64,000 nucleotides of DNA from Clostridiales bacterium (GTDB lineage: Bacteria; Bacillota; Clostridia; Christensenellales; CAG-314), in the NCBI GenBank assembly GCA_022508345.1, contig JAFLVK010000001.1:418371-482370 (forward strand), given 5' to 3'. Positions 35,501-43,546 of this stretch are shown here, piece after piece; positions within the stretch are counted from its first letter, which is position 1; each line of letters begins with the position of its first letter. The position numbers and the translations under genes were made by a program. The notes below the pieces were generated by a model that saw only the letters and a list, made by a program, of their open reading frames with translations, ran no database searches and was not told the origin of the DNA.

Positions 35501-38280
35501 CCGTTGTGTTACCTAGCCACTTACGCTCAATAGATAAACGGTGTTTTGGTTGGTGCACGTCATTACAAAAAATCAACATACCTAGCTCGGTAACGGAAAT
35601 AGGAGAAGAAGCGTTTAGAAATTGTTCGTCCCTTGTAGAAGTGTATCTTCCTAGCGGTATAACCACAATAAGCAGCGATTGCTTTAACGCATGTGTAAGC
35701 TTGAAAGATGTAACAATTCCCCAAAGCGTAACACAGATACATGTAAACGCCTTTTACGGCTGTGTTGAACTGTCAAGCATACAGGCACCAGGCGTACAGG
35801 AAATAGCCTATGCCGCATTTAGCAATTGCAAGGCGCTAAACAGTGTCCGTTTCGGCACATTGACATCAATTGGCGCGCACGCTTTTGCCGAATGCGACAG
35901 CTTGTCGCAGGTGACACTGCCCGACAGTTTGTCAATTATCAGCAAATTTGCGTTTGCGGGATGTAAAAAGTTAACCCAAGTAACAATACCCAACAGCGTT
36001 AAGCAAATTGAGGGTGGAGCTTTCATGAATTGCTCTGCACTGGCTAGTATTGACATTCCGTCCAGCGTAACCGTTGTTGGAAACCAAGCCTTTTACGAAT
36101 GTGCGCAACTAGTTAACGTGAAATTGCACGACGGACTGCAATTTGTAGATAACTACGCATTTAGCAAGTGCAACAGTCTACGAGAAATTTACTTGCCTGA
36201 CAGCGTAACTCAAGTGAACAACAGCTTTCAAGATTGTGAAGCTCTTGCTAAGGTACATCTGCCCTGTAGCTTGACTAAACTAGGCACCTCAATATTTAGC
36301 GGTTGCTTGTCACTGGAAGAAGTACACATTCCCTATTCCGTCACGGTAATTGGCAGCAGCGCATTTGCAGGCTGTGCTAAATTGAAAAAAATAGCACTGC
36401 CACAGTCGCTACTTGAAATTGACCGTTTCGCTTTCCACAAATGCATTGCGCTTTCCGCAATTGATATACCTGCATCGGTGCAAAAAATTGGCTCTGCCGC
36501 ATTTTACGGCTGCGCAAATTTACAATCGGTGCGGCTACACAAAGGACTGGCTACGATTGAACACGGAGCTTTTAACGGATGTGTGAAGCTTAGAAAAATT
36601 GTTATCCCACACACTGTCAACAGCATTGACTTTAGCGCATTTGACAACTGTGACAAATTGAAGATAATCGTTCCGCAAACTTTCAAGCCCTTGGCAGACA
36701 AGTGGACACCGCCGAAAAACTGTCGAATACGCTTTGTTAGGGTAAAAACATCTACACTTACGCTTCACGAAGGTATGACGGAAGTTACCCCCGATTTAAT
36801 TGCCGACAAAAACGCAAAACAAATCATTATTCCCAACGGCGTTGAGGAAATAGCTGACGAAGCCTTCCGTAATTGCGCTACTCTTACCGAAATTACACTG
36901 CCCGATAGCGTCAAGCGTATTGGAAACTTCGCATTTGCCGACTGCAACAATCTCGAAACCGTGCACATGGGGGAAGGATTAACTACAATTGGACGCTTTG
37001 CGTTTAAAAACTGTCCAAACTTGCAAAATATAACCCTGCCCGACAGCGTAACGACGCTTGGCGCCTACGCTTTTTCAGGTTGCAATATAAAAAGCATACG
37101 CCTTTCAAGTAATCTAAAGGTTATTGCCGACGGTACATTTAAAGATTGCACCCTTGCGGAGCTTACCCTGCCCGAAGGGGTGACGGAACTTGGTGACAGC
37201 GCGCTATCTGGTTGCAAGCTTAGCAAATTGACACTTCCATCCACTATCAAAAAGATTGGCGAAAGAGCATTTAGTTATTTGAGCGGTATTGACGATATTG
37301 TTATCCCTCACGGCGTGACGGAAATTGCTCCAAGCATGTTTTTCAGCTGCTTTGCCAAGCGCATAATACTACCTCACGGTTTGGAAACAATTGGTGCCAG
37401 CGCCTTTTTCGATTGCCGTATTTCCCAATTGACTATTCCCGAAACTGTGCAAAAAATAGGTTTCAAAGCCTTCATGGCATGTGGTAACCTGCGGGAACTC
37501 TACCTTCCAGACAGCGTTACCGACATACAAACAGAGGGCAAAACCGGCGAGTATGGGGCATTTGCCTCGAGTGGTATAAAGAAGGTACGCCTGCCACGTT
37601 CAATGAAAGAAATACCGCGCAAACTGTTTCAACATTGTCACAACTTAGAAGAAGTCGATATTCCTAGCGGTGTCACGGAAATAGGGCAAGAGGCTTTTGC
37701 CAACTGTGACAAATTGCGCACCGTACGCCTGCCCGACACGTTAGAGCTTATATGTTTCGACGCCTTTGTCAACTGCAAAAGCTTGACAGACGTGACAATA
37801 CCCAACTCGGTGAAATACATACAAAGGGGCGCTTTTGCTAACTGTACAAGCTTGACAGAAATTAGCTTCAACGACAACTTGGATGAACTGGGAGCAATAC
37901 AATTAAAAGATTGGGACTTTGTGTTTCCTTCGTGGAGGAGATTTAATAGAGAAAGCGCTCTTGGCGTATTTGAAAATTGCGAAAGCCTTACGAAAATTCA
38001 CCTGCCAAGTGAATTGACCGTTGTGGACGAAAACCTGTGCGCAGGCTGCACAAATTTACAGGAAATTGAAATACCCAACGCAGTTACAGAAATTAAAAAG
38101 CTTGCTTTTGCACATTGCATTTCACTAAGAACGCTGACAGTACCCACTTCTGTAATTAACATTGCCGACGATGCCTTCGCCGACACACAATTAGAAACAC
38201 TGACCATAAGCAGAAACTTTGAAAACAAAATAGACAGCTTGTTCAGTAACAACAAACCCAAAAAGATAATTTACATTTAA
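32590..38280 (+). CDS. TIR-NACHT-leucine-rich-repeat protein (bacterial NLR-like)
   Basis: A 1896-residue protein with no signal peptide or membrane helix, so cytosolic. Residues about 10-130 are a TIR domain (RNVFISWTGADCALKDRIVERL, then SANIFLLILTENTLRSAYVPLEI, with Glu86 the candidate NADase glutamate). About 218-440 is a NACHT/STAND ATPase: Walker A GPAGSGKT (228-235), Walker B LVLVLDGLDE (298-307) and sensor FITGR (Arg340). A winged-helix-like part includes FYHKMFLEYFTAVYY near 520-534. A helical region of unknown type (about 540-860) leads into about 40 BspA-type repeats of 23 residues (about 870-1890). In bacteria, TIR and NACHT proteins are anti-phage sensors; the LRR would be the sensor end. 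Defence here is inference. It is flanked by housekeeping genes, with its own promoter and terminator. Confidence 0.9.
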   Translation: MERSRIDIKMRNVFISWTGADCALKDRIVERLVAGKITCTVSDGKSSDGRCSGNFVQWSADAAKSANIFLLILTENTLRSAYVPLEIKEFLNIEDAENRIIVVCPSLALWRNAIFNYGGEKIKLSERNISITEMPDCVLTDKILDDVYAKTTDLINNRAYKVYREEISPKYIDILSLYDDDAPDRKIKFSDLYINRHVTEKDEYGNIVATYPSPELLVKCDDIFYICGPAGSGKTQYIHQLQNSVGEDSLVITLSCSKIATSSATLRELMFEEFCRVLGNPIYFTEDNFVNLLNNRRLVLVLDGLDEIASQSGVRTFIKKVEEEYYARHNADTTLFITGRDEKSSNRIALTGKKLRILYLEQLTDEETHTLGNNLFLSFGSSMNSDGFFVRIKDLQDEIKYNPLLLSQLAVIYKENGDVPNTVVGIFDAISKITLNIDASKHYTSIPERYMDMIEQISTLLKRFAQRRYILQSNDEECSPQEIFEDILFNDYKDDYSERAAFLVEFLLKRSILVDNGNRFYHKMFLEYFTAVYYYERSILRRKVADYDVFNELFAHYSDPYWAQVISMFLIKTDSLMNGTEMCNLLNELIKSGNIVDYTLLLDTCEGLGNNKQDAQVAIVCDILKKSAEKIYPPYGPLFWYVPTYSLYEQALLALNMLQGNAAALALVRDVCYIYGQKNTLADITDKVDGKALLSSAPSLKGVRRALCEIFYLGNTNYTDGKNIYPRCFNVAETLSMRDNSCGVGGKMSEPFRDELGLYSHESYNELNGEYMGFVSCPYDLDKVEQTLRAKATRRVTGIAYSPTHALNSATERNLNPVDKLFVEDPIKFTHPQFFNQTCVCYYPEDLDIYSTSKCTLNNNEQLFSVSISDYGILYLYGDVTFPFKDESCICDEMFFDCHRLNAIKLPNSITHIGDKAFSGSSLVSITLPDNLITLGEGVFLCCQNLTSVFVPSKVTQLKENTFENCFSLHTVVLPSHLRSIDKRCFGWCTSLQKINIPSSVTEIGEEAFRNCSSLVEVYLPSGITTISSDCFNACVSLKDVTIPQSVTQIHVNAFYGCVELSSIQAPGVQEIAYAAFSNCKALNSVRFGTLTSIGAHAFAECDSLSQVTLPDSLSIISKFAFAGCKKLTQVTIPNSVKQIEGGAFMNCSALASIDIPSSVTVVGNQAFYECAQLVNVKLHDGLQFVDNYAFSKCNSLREIYLPDSVTQVNNSFQDCEALAKVHLPCSLTKLGTSIFSGCLSLEEVHIPYSVTVIGSSAFAGCAKLKKIALPQSLLEIDRFAFHKCIALSAIDIPASVQKIGSAAFYGCANLQSVRLHKGLATIEHGAFNGCVKLRKIVIPHTVNSIDFSAFDNCDKLKIIVPQTFKPLADKWTPPKNCRIRFVRVKTSTLTLHEGMTEVTPDLIADKNAKQIIIPNGVEEIADEAFRNCATLTEITLPDSVKRIGNFAFADCNNLETVHMGEGLTTIGRFAFKNCPNLQNITLPDSVTTLGAYAFSGCNIKSIRLSSNLKVIADGTFKDCTLAELTLPEGVTELGDSALSGCKLSKLTLPSTIKKIGERAFSYLSGIDDIVIPHGVTEIAPSMFFSCFAKRIILPHGLETIGASAFFDCRISQLTIPETVQKIGFKAFMACGNLRELYLPDSVTDIQTEGKTGEYGAFASSGIKKVRLPRSMKEIPRKLFQHCHNLEEVDIPSGVTEIGQEAFANCDKLRTVRLPDTLELICFDAFVNCKSLTDVTIPNSVKYIQRGAFANCTSLTEISFNDNLDELGAIQLKDWDFVFPSWRRFNRESALGVFENCESLTKIHLPSELTVVDENLCAGCTNLQEIEIPNAVTEIKKLAFAHCISLRTLTVPTSVINIADDAFADTQLETLTISRNFENKIDSLFSNNKPKKIIYI

Positions 38281-38285
38281 TTCAC

Positions 38286-38337
38286 AACAAAAAAACACCC
38301 CATTTGTTGCATTGTTCGACAAATGGGGTGTCTTTTT
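38286..38337. terminator. Strong bidirectional terminator after the TIR-NACHT-LRR gene
   Basis: ACACCCCATTTGT (38295-38307) and ACAAATGGGGTGT (38319-38331) make a perfect 13-bp stem with A-run and T-run on the two sides. Confidence 0.92.
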
Positions 38338-38343
38338 CTATTT

Positions 38344-38377
38344 CCTACTCGCCCCATCGGCGAGGTGGCCTCCGCGG
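38344..38377. repeat. Short GC-rich hairpin element (family 2), copy C
   Basis: CTACTCGCCCCATCGGCGAG and the adjoining GTGGCCTCCGCGGCTAGCGG sit between the terminator and the degV stop. On the minus strand the first part reads CTCGCCGATGGGGCGAG, like copies A and D. The GCGGCTAGCGGGC part recurs in the rpmH leader (57502-57514). Confidence 0.6.
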
Positions 38378-39265
38378 CTAGCGGGCTTCAGCAGCTAAAG
38401 GAACGGGGCGCCGGTCGGCAATGAAGATGACACCAACGGTGCCGGGTCCGCAGTGAGAACCGATAATCGGTCCCACTGTTTGGCGCACAATCTTTGCCTC
38501 GGGGCGTTTGTCACGTATCATTTGCGCCAAGATGTCGCCGTCCTCGGGACAGTCGGCATCCAGAACGTAAACGCTGTACTCCGTACCCGTAAGGTCGGCA
38601 ATGACACTATCTGCCATTTTCCTGAGGGCCTTGCGCTTACCTGTAATCTTTTCAAAAACCTTGAGGCTGCCCTTTTCGTCTATTGTAAGTATGGGCTTGA
38701 GCGACAACAGCGTTCCCGCAAATGCGGCAATGCCGGAGAGCCTTCCGCCACGCTTGAGGTGCATGAGGTCGTCTACAACGAAGTAAACGGAGCTCCTGTC
38801 GCGAAATTCCGTGAGCTTAGCAAGTATTTCCTCGTCGCTTGCGCCTGCGTTTTTGAGTTCGGCAGCGTACTCCATTTGTATGCCCGCACCAAGACAAATC
38901 GACTTAGTGTCAAACACGGTGCACTTGCGCTCGGGATATTTATCCTTTAAGCGATTGAGCGCTGTTTGCAAATGGTCGAAAGTTGCGCTCATGGCGTGCG
39001 AAAAGCTAACGTACAGCACATCTTCGCCTTTGCTGAAATACTTTTCCAATATTTCCACGTATTCGTCGGGATTGAGCGCCATTGTGGTGGGAACTTCACC
39101 GTTACGAACGGCGTTGTAGAATTTTTTGAAATCGGTGTTTTTGCCCAGATCGTAGTAGTAAACCTCACCGCCGTAGGAATAGGGCATGGCGATACAGTCT
39201 ACGCCAAGCTCCTCCTGACGTGTGTACCACAAATCTCCGTCAGCATCACAAATAAGTACACTCAT
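38378..39265 (-). CDS. DegV family fatty-acid-binding protein
   Basis: 295 residues, starting at MSVLICDADGDLWYTRQEELGVD after an AGGAG site; the longer frame runs into gtrA. DegV/FakB fold: an N-terminal domain with ADGDLWYTRQ (Asp instead of the common DS-x-xDL), the fatty-acid loop FSHAMSATFDHLQ, then VDDLMHLKRGGRLSG and the C-terminal GPIIGSHCGPGTVGVIF. These proteins bind a fatty acid for phosphorylation by FakA. It is the last gene of the radC-gltX-gtrA-degV operon, overlapping gtrA by four bases (ATGA). It resembles the partial DegV gene at the window's left edge. Confidence 0.94.
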   Translation of the reverse strand: MSVLICDADGDLWYTRQEELGVDCIAMPYSYGGEVYYYDLGKNTDFKKFYNAVRNGEVPTTMALNPDEYVEILEKYFSKGEDVLYVSFSHAMSATFDHLQTALNRLKDKYPERKCTVFDTKSICLGAGIQMEYAAELKNAGASDEEILAKLTEFRDRSSVYFVVDDLMHLKRGGRLSGIAAFAGTLLSLKPILTIDEKGSLKVFEKITGKRKALRKMADSVIADLTGTEYSVYVLDADCPEDGDILAQMIRDKRPEAKIVRQTVGPIIGSHCGPGTVGVIFIADRRPVPLAAEAR

Positions 39266-39780
39266 TGTTTTTTCTCCTGTTCGTCTATCTTTTGTTGTTC
39301 TTTTTGCGCAAGACTGTTGGTGTCCACCTTGCCGCGGAACACCACAAACTGTTGCCACAAAAATTCTAATACAAAATTAATAATCATGCAAGTGCCAAGG
39401 CCTACAATGTAGCCCCAGTCGCCAATACTTGACAAGCCCTGTTCCACCATTGCAACGTACCATATCTGGAAAGGATAAAAGGGTACGTAGAACAAAAATG
39501 CCAACAGCATTGCAACGGGTACGTTGTTTGCCGCTTTGAAAGTAAACTTGCGGTTAAATGTAAAGTTCCACAGCACGGACAATGCTAAACCGACAGTGTC
39601 GGCAATAAAAGTGCTTGTCGGTTGTTCGATGATAAACATCATCGTTGCTTCGGGGTCCATGACCCTGTCCAATATTACCAGCTTTAGCAGTAGCGAGCTA
39701 ACCGCCTGTATCACACCTGCCGAAATGGAAAACAGCGTGAACTTTACCGCGCGCCACAGCTCCTTTTTATTGATTGCCAT
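39262..39780 (-). CDS. GtrA-like membrane protein
   Basis: A 172-residue protein with four membrane helices (about 12-32, 45-68, 82-105 and 115-138) and a basic, glutamine/lysine-rich tail. The segments FTLFSISAGVIQAVSSLLL, VLWNFTFNRKFTFKA (the NFxxxRxxxF signature) and the final FVVFRGK show GtrA/DPMS-associated family membership. These proteins are thought to move polyprenyl-linked sugars across the membrane or anchor glycosyltransferases. I start at MAINKKELW because AGGTGA lies six bases upstream; a GTG nine bases earlier is inside that site. Confidence 0.9.
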   Translation of the reverse strand: MAINKKELWRAVKFTLFSISAGVIQAVSSLLLKLVILDRVMDPEATMMFIIEQPTSTFIADTVGLALSVLWNFTFNRKFTFKAANNVPVAMLLAFLFYVPFYPFQIWYVAMVEQGLSSIGDWGYIVGLGTCMIINFVLEFLWQQFVVFRGKVDTNSLAQKEQQKIDEQEKKQ

Positions 39781-39789
39781 AACACTCAC

Positions 39790-41223
39790 CTACTTCAACA
39801 GTTGTATGGAAATATCCAATCTGCGGAGGGTTTCCGCTTTGCCCAGCAACTCGGCGATTTCGCTTGCACCGCCCGGGGTTGCAGCCAGCCCCGACAAAGC
39901 AACACGCGCGGGCCACAGCACCTTGCCGTTCTTTAGACCCTGTGCTTCCGCTAGCTGAACTAGCGCTTCGTACAGGTGTTGATTGTCCCAAACGCTAACT
40001 TGGGTGAATTTTTCTTTCACCAGGGGCAGGATTTGGCGTGCTGTATCCGCATTTGTCTTTTGCTTTTGGTTGTCGTACAGTGCACTGTCAAAGGGAGGAA
40101 ATTCCGCCAAAAAGCGCAGCTTGTCCTCAATTTCGCCAAAGGTTTCGATACGGCTTTGGATAAGCTTGCACACAAGTGCCTTGTCGAAATTCTTGAGGTA
40201 GCAACCCTCAATCCACGGCGTTGCGTACTCGGCAAACGCTTCGGGGGTCATCTCCTTGATGTACAGGGAGTTGAGCCAAGCAAGCTTCACGGGGTCGAAG
40301 ATAGAGGGGCTCTTGTTTATGCCTGCTATGTCGAACTTTTCCAGTAGCTGCTCAAAGGACATCTTTTCGCTGTCGTCCTTGGGCGACCAACCCAATAGCG
40401 CAATGTAGTTGATGATTGCATTCTTTAAAAAGCCCTTTTTTACCAGGTCCTCGTAGCTAGCGTCGCCGTTGCGCTTGGACAGCTTGTGTTGCGCGTCCTT
40501 CATGATGGGCGGCATGTGAATGTACATGGGGCGCTCCCAACCGAACGCGTCGTACAGCAAATTGTACTTGGGCGTGCTGGAAAGGTACTCTATTCCGCGC
40601 ATAACGCAGTTGATACCCATGAGGTGGTCGTCGATTACGTTTGCGAAGTTGTAAGTGGGCATACCGTCGGACTTGATAAGAATTTGGTCCTCAAGTTCAC
40701 TGTTTTCGATGGTGATGTCGCCGTAAACTGCATCGTGGTAGGTGGTGTTGCCTGTTACGGGCATGTTTTGGCGAATAACGTACTTTTCACCGCTGTTTAT
40801 CCTGCGTTCCACCTCTTCGGCGGACAGATGCAAGCAGTGCTTGTCGTAGCGGCGCGCGCCGTTTACATCGGGCAGGCTTTGCAAGCGTTCCTCTGTGCAG
40901 AAGCAGTAGTAAGCGTGTCCGCTTTCAACCAGCTTTTTGGCGTAGTAAAGATATTCGTTAGCGCGCTGACTTTGAATGTACGGACCGTATTCGCCACCCA
41001 CATCGGGACCTTCGTCGTAATGCAGACCCGTCTCGTGGAGTGTCCTGTAAATGATATCCACTGCGCCTTCAACGTATCTGCCTTGGTCGGTATCCTCAAT
41101 GCGCAATATAAACTTGCCGTTGTTCTTTTTTGCGTACAGGTAGGAATACAATGCGGTGCGAAGCCCGCCAATGTGCAAATATCCCGTGGGGCTGGGCGCA
41201 AATCTTGTGCGTAATTGTGTCAT
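39790..41223 (-). CDS. gltX: Glutamyl-tRNA synthetase
   Basis: A class I synthetase of 477 residues charging tRNA-Glu (and usually tRNA-Gln in Bacillota, for later amidation). HIGH-type motif APSPTGYLHIGGLRTALY at the N-terminus; KMSKS-type motif HKLSKRNGDAS (about residue 240). The catalytic and anticodon-binding domains are complete. Two starts are possible: ATG at 41223 (chosen, MTQLRTRF) or a GTG at 41238 that overlaps the radC stop as GTGA. It is followed directly by gtrA. Confidence 0.96.
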   Translation of the reverse strand: MTQLRTRFAPSPTGYLHIGGLRTALYSYLYAKKNNGKFILRIEDTDQGRYVEGAVDIIYRTLHETGLHYDEGPDVGGEYGPYIQSQRANEYLYYAKKLVESGHAYYCFCTEERLQSLPDVNGARRYDKHCLHLSAEEVERRINSGEKYVIRQNMPVTGNTTYHDAVYGDITIENSELEDQILIKSDGMPTYNFANVIDDHLMGINCVMRGIEYLSSTPKYNLLYDAFGWERPMYIHMPPIMKDAQHKLSKRNGDASYEDLVKKGFLKNAIINYIALLGWSPKDDSEKMSFEQLLEKFDIAGINKSPSIFDPVKLAWLNSLYIKEMTPEAFAEYATPWIEGCYLKNFDKALVCKLIQSRIETFGEIEDKLRFLAEFPPFDSALYDNQKQKTNADTARQILPLVKEKFTQVSVWDNQHLYEALVQLAEAQGLKNGKVLWPARVALSGLAATPGGASEIAELLGKAETLRRLDISIQLLK

Positions 41224-41234
41224 GTAGTAAAACC

Positions 41235-41948
41235 TCACTGTTTAAGTGTATTGTTGTATTTGTCGGAAATCATATCCATGTCGCCCGATTTGTAAAAGCT
41301 GTAATACTCCTGGCGCTTGTTGAAAATCATGTGCTCAAGCAACGCGATGTTCATTGTTGCCAGTGCAAAGTAAAGCTTTTCGGTGAAGTGTATGTCATCG
41401 CTGCTGGGTTGGCATGGACCGTTGCTGTGACAGTGAAATAGCAGCACGCCCGCAGCGTTCAGTCGCATTGCTGTGCTGACAATCTTTTTCACGTCGATGT
41501 TGACCTCCTGCGTGCTGTCGGACGTAAACTCTTCCTCTTGCAAAAAGGTTGTGTCTCCGTCCACATACACTACCACCATTCTTTCGTAAATGCTTTCGGA
41601 TATGGCGGACTGAACGTATTTTATTATTGAGGCAACGCCCTTTAGCTTGGACTTTTCCTGCTCGTCACGCCTGTAACGGTGAAACACTTCCTTGATGATG
41701 GCAAGGTTGCACGCCGTAACTACACTTACACCCTTTACCGTCATTAGCTGTTCGGGCGAAGCGTTGAGCACACCGGAAAAGCCGCCGAACTTGCTAAGCA
41801 AATTGTGCGCCAGCTTGTTGGTATCCTTGCGCGCAACTGAGCCAAATAACAGCAGCTCCAGCACCTCGTGATCCTGAAAGCTACTTGCACCTTCCTTTAT
41901 AAAGCGCTGCCGAAGTCGCATGCGATGTCCGTCGTTTTCGTGAGCCAT
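41235..41948 (-). CDS. radC: RadC family JAB-domain protein
   Basis: A 237-residue protein with a helix-hairpin-helix-like N-terminus (EVLELLLFGSVARKDTN ... KFGGFSGVLNASPEQL) and a C-terminal JAB/MPN+ domain whose metal motif reads FHCHSNGPCQPSSDD (His-x-His, Ser and Asp conserved). RadC proteins were first named for DNA repair, but the true activity of the family is uncertain. The usual motif is HNHPSG, so HCHSNG is a slight variant. It is the first gene of the operon with gltX. Confidence 0.9.
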   Translation of the reverse strand: MAHENDGHRMRLRQRFIKEGASSFQDHEVLELLLFGSVARKDTNKLAHNLLSKFGGFSGVLNASPEQLMTVKGVSVVTACNLAIIKEVFHRYRRDEQEKSKLKGVASIIKYVQSAISESIYERMVVVYVDGDTTFLQEEEFTSDSTQEVNIDVKKIVSTAMRLNAAGVLLFHCHSNGPCQPSSDDIHFTEKLYFALATMNIALLEHMIFNKRQEYYSFYKSGDMDMISDKYNNTLKQ

Positions 41949-42065
41949 GGTTTATCCTTTGTATAAATTGTTGTAAATGTGATAATATGATAGCACAATC
42001 TTTATATTTTGTGTATAATATGAGCGAAAAAACTTGCTTGCAAGAGTTTTTGAGCGAATCATTAC

Positions 42066-42148
42066 ATCACAAACGGCTTTTTGCGTTAGCAAAACAAAGT
42101 GCCGTTAGGTACTTGCGAAAACAGTGTCTTTCGTAGCCGTTTTGTGAT
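42066..42148. repeat. 83-bp inverted repeat upstream of pepV
   Basis: The left arm ATCACAAACGGCT (42066-42078) and right arm AGCCGTTTTGTGAT (42135-42148) pair over 13 positions with one bulged base. The interior contains a GCGTTAGCAAAACAAAGTGCC stretch. A second smaller hairpin, AAAAACTTGCTTGCAAGAGTTTTT, lies just to the left (about 42028-42051). The right arm runs into the pepV -10 box. Confidence 0.6.
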
Positions 42149-42153
42149 ATAAT
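42145..42153 (+). promoter_or_regulatory. pepV extended -10 promoter
   Basis: TGATATAAT (42145-42153) is a perfect extended -10 element; no convincing -35 box precedes it. The -10 overlaps the right arm of the inverted repeat. Confidence 0.6.
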
Positions 42154-42188
42154 ATAAGTACAAAAATTTACAACTCTCGGGGTTTATT

Positions 42189-43523
42189 ATGAAAGATGCA
42201 AAACTTATACTAAACGAACAGTTTGACGAGCTTGTTGCTACACTGCAAAAAGTGATATCCTTTAACACCGAAAAGGGTGTAGCGGCAGACGGTGCGCCCT
42301 TTGGCAAAAATGTTAAAGATTGCCTTGACTTTGTACTGGAGTTGGCTTCCGCACAGGGACTTGCCACTTACGATTGCGACGGCTACGCAGGTCACGCTGA
42401 TTTTGTTGGTTCAACAGGCGAAGTACTGGGCATACTGGGACACCTGGACGTTGTTCCATCAAAAGCGGAGGAATGGAAGCATGCTCCGTACGCTGCGGAG
42501 ATACACGACGGCAAGCTGTACGGTCGCGGCACAATGGACGACAAAGGTCCCATGATTGCCTGCCTGTACGCCGTAAAAGCACTGAAAGAAGCGGGCTTCA
42601 AGCCCAGCAAAACTGTCCGCCTAATTTTCGGTTGCGACGAAGAAAGCGGCATGCAATGCGTGGAGCATTACTTTAGCAAAATGCCCTACCCCACCGTGTC
42701 ATTCTCTCCCGACGGAGATTTCCCCGTTATCAACCGCGAAAAGGGCATTTACCAATTTGACATTATTTGCGGAAGATTGCCAAATGGGGTAACAATATCG
42801 GCAGGTGAACGCGCAAATGTCGTTCCGTCGCTGTGCACTGCGACTGCCATCGAGGCACTAAGGGGTGGTGAATGGCAAGGAGTTACTTGCGAAAAAACGT
42901 CGACCGGCTACACCTACACCGCTTCGGGCAAATCTGCTCACGGCAGCACACCTAATGAGGGCATAAACGCAACACATGTGTTGCTCAAGGTACTTGCAGC
43001 CAACTATCCCGACAACGCAACGCTACGTTTCCTTGCTGACAAGGTTATCGACACAAGCGGCAAGGCGTGGGGAATTGACCTAAGCGACAAGGAGAGCGGA
43101 AAGCTCACCTGCAATCTTGGCGTACTGAGGACGGCAACTGACGGCACCGTTACCGCAACTGTGGACATTCGTTTCCCCGTAACCTACAAGTGTGACCAAA
43201 TGTATCAAATTTTGCGTGAGCACACCCCCAAGGAATTTACTATCCGTCCCGTGCACATAAGCGAGCCGCTATTTGTTCCGTCAAACAGCCAGCTTGTGAC
43301 AACGCTCATGCGCGTGTACAACAGCGAAATGAATGTCAACCTTGAACCGCTTGCAATCGGTGGCGGTACCTACAGCAGATGCCTGCCCAACTGCGTGGCA
43401 TTCGGTCCGCTGTTCCCCGGCGAAGAGCAAACAATACACATGCCCAACGAGTGCATAGATTTACACAATCTGCGCAAGATGGCGGAGCTGTATCTTGAAG
43501 CTATCTACGAACTGGCCAAGTAA
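42189..43523 (+). CDS. pepV: Dipeptidase PepV (M20 family)
   Basis: A 444-residue di-zinc M20 metallopeptidase that releases amino acids from dipeptides in the cytosol. The first zinc site is in ILGHLDVVPSKAEEW and the bridging aspartate in YGRGTMDDKGPMIACL. The catalytic base pair is in FGCDEESGMQCVEHY, and the last ligand lies near the C-terminus (CVAFGPLFPGEEQTIHMPNE). The lid domain contains ASGKSAHGSTPNEGINA. Length is close to the family standard (about 465). The DUF2262 gene follows 23 bp later, so the two are probably co-transcribed. Confidence 0.95.
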   Translation: MKDAKLILNEQFDELVATLQKVISFNTEKGVAADGAPFGKNVKDCLDFVLELASAQGLATYDCDGYAGHADFVGSTGEVLGILGHLDVVPSKAEEWKHAPYAAEIHDGKLYGRGTMDDKGPMIACLYAVKALKEAGFKPSKTVRLIFGCDEESGMQCVEHYFSKMPYPTVSFSPDGDFPVINREKGIYQFDIICGRLPNGVTISAGERANVVPSLCTATAIEALRGGEWQGVTCEKTSTGYTYTASGKSAHGSTPNEGINATHVLLKVLAANYPDNATLRFLADKVIDTSGKAWGIDLSDKESGKLTCNLGVLRTATDGTVTATVDIRFPVTYKCDQMYQILREHTPKEFTIRPVHISEPLFVPSNSQLVTTLMRVYNSEMNVNLEPLAIGGGTYSRCLPNCVAFGPLFPGEEQTIHMPNECIDLHNLRKMAELYLEAIYELAK

Positions 43524-43546
43524 TCTCCGCAAACAAAGGAAAATTC

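Noticed and set aside
35280..38260. Regular repeats that could be mistaken for a CRISPR or tandem DNA array
   Set aside because: The period is about 69 bp, the repeats vary in sequence, and they keep the reading frame of the LRR protein. They are coding repeats, not direct DNA repeats with spacers.
40486..41214. 242-codon plus-strand frame opposite gltX
   Set aside because: Antisense to gltX with Val/Cys/His-rich composition typical of a reverse-strand shadow.
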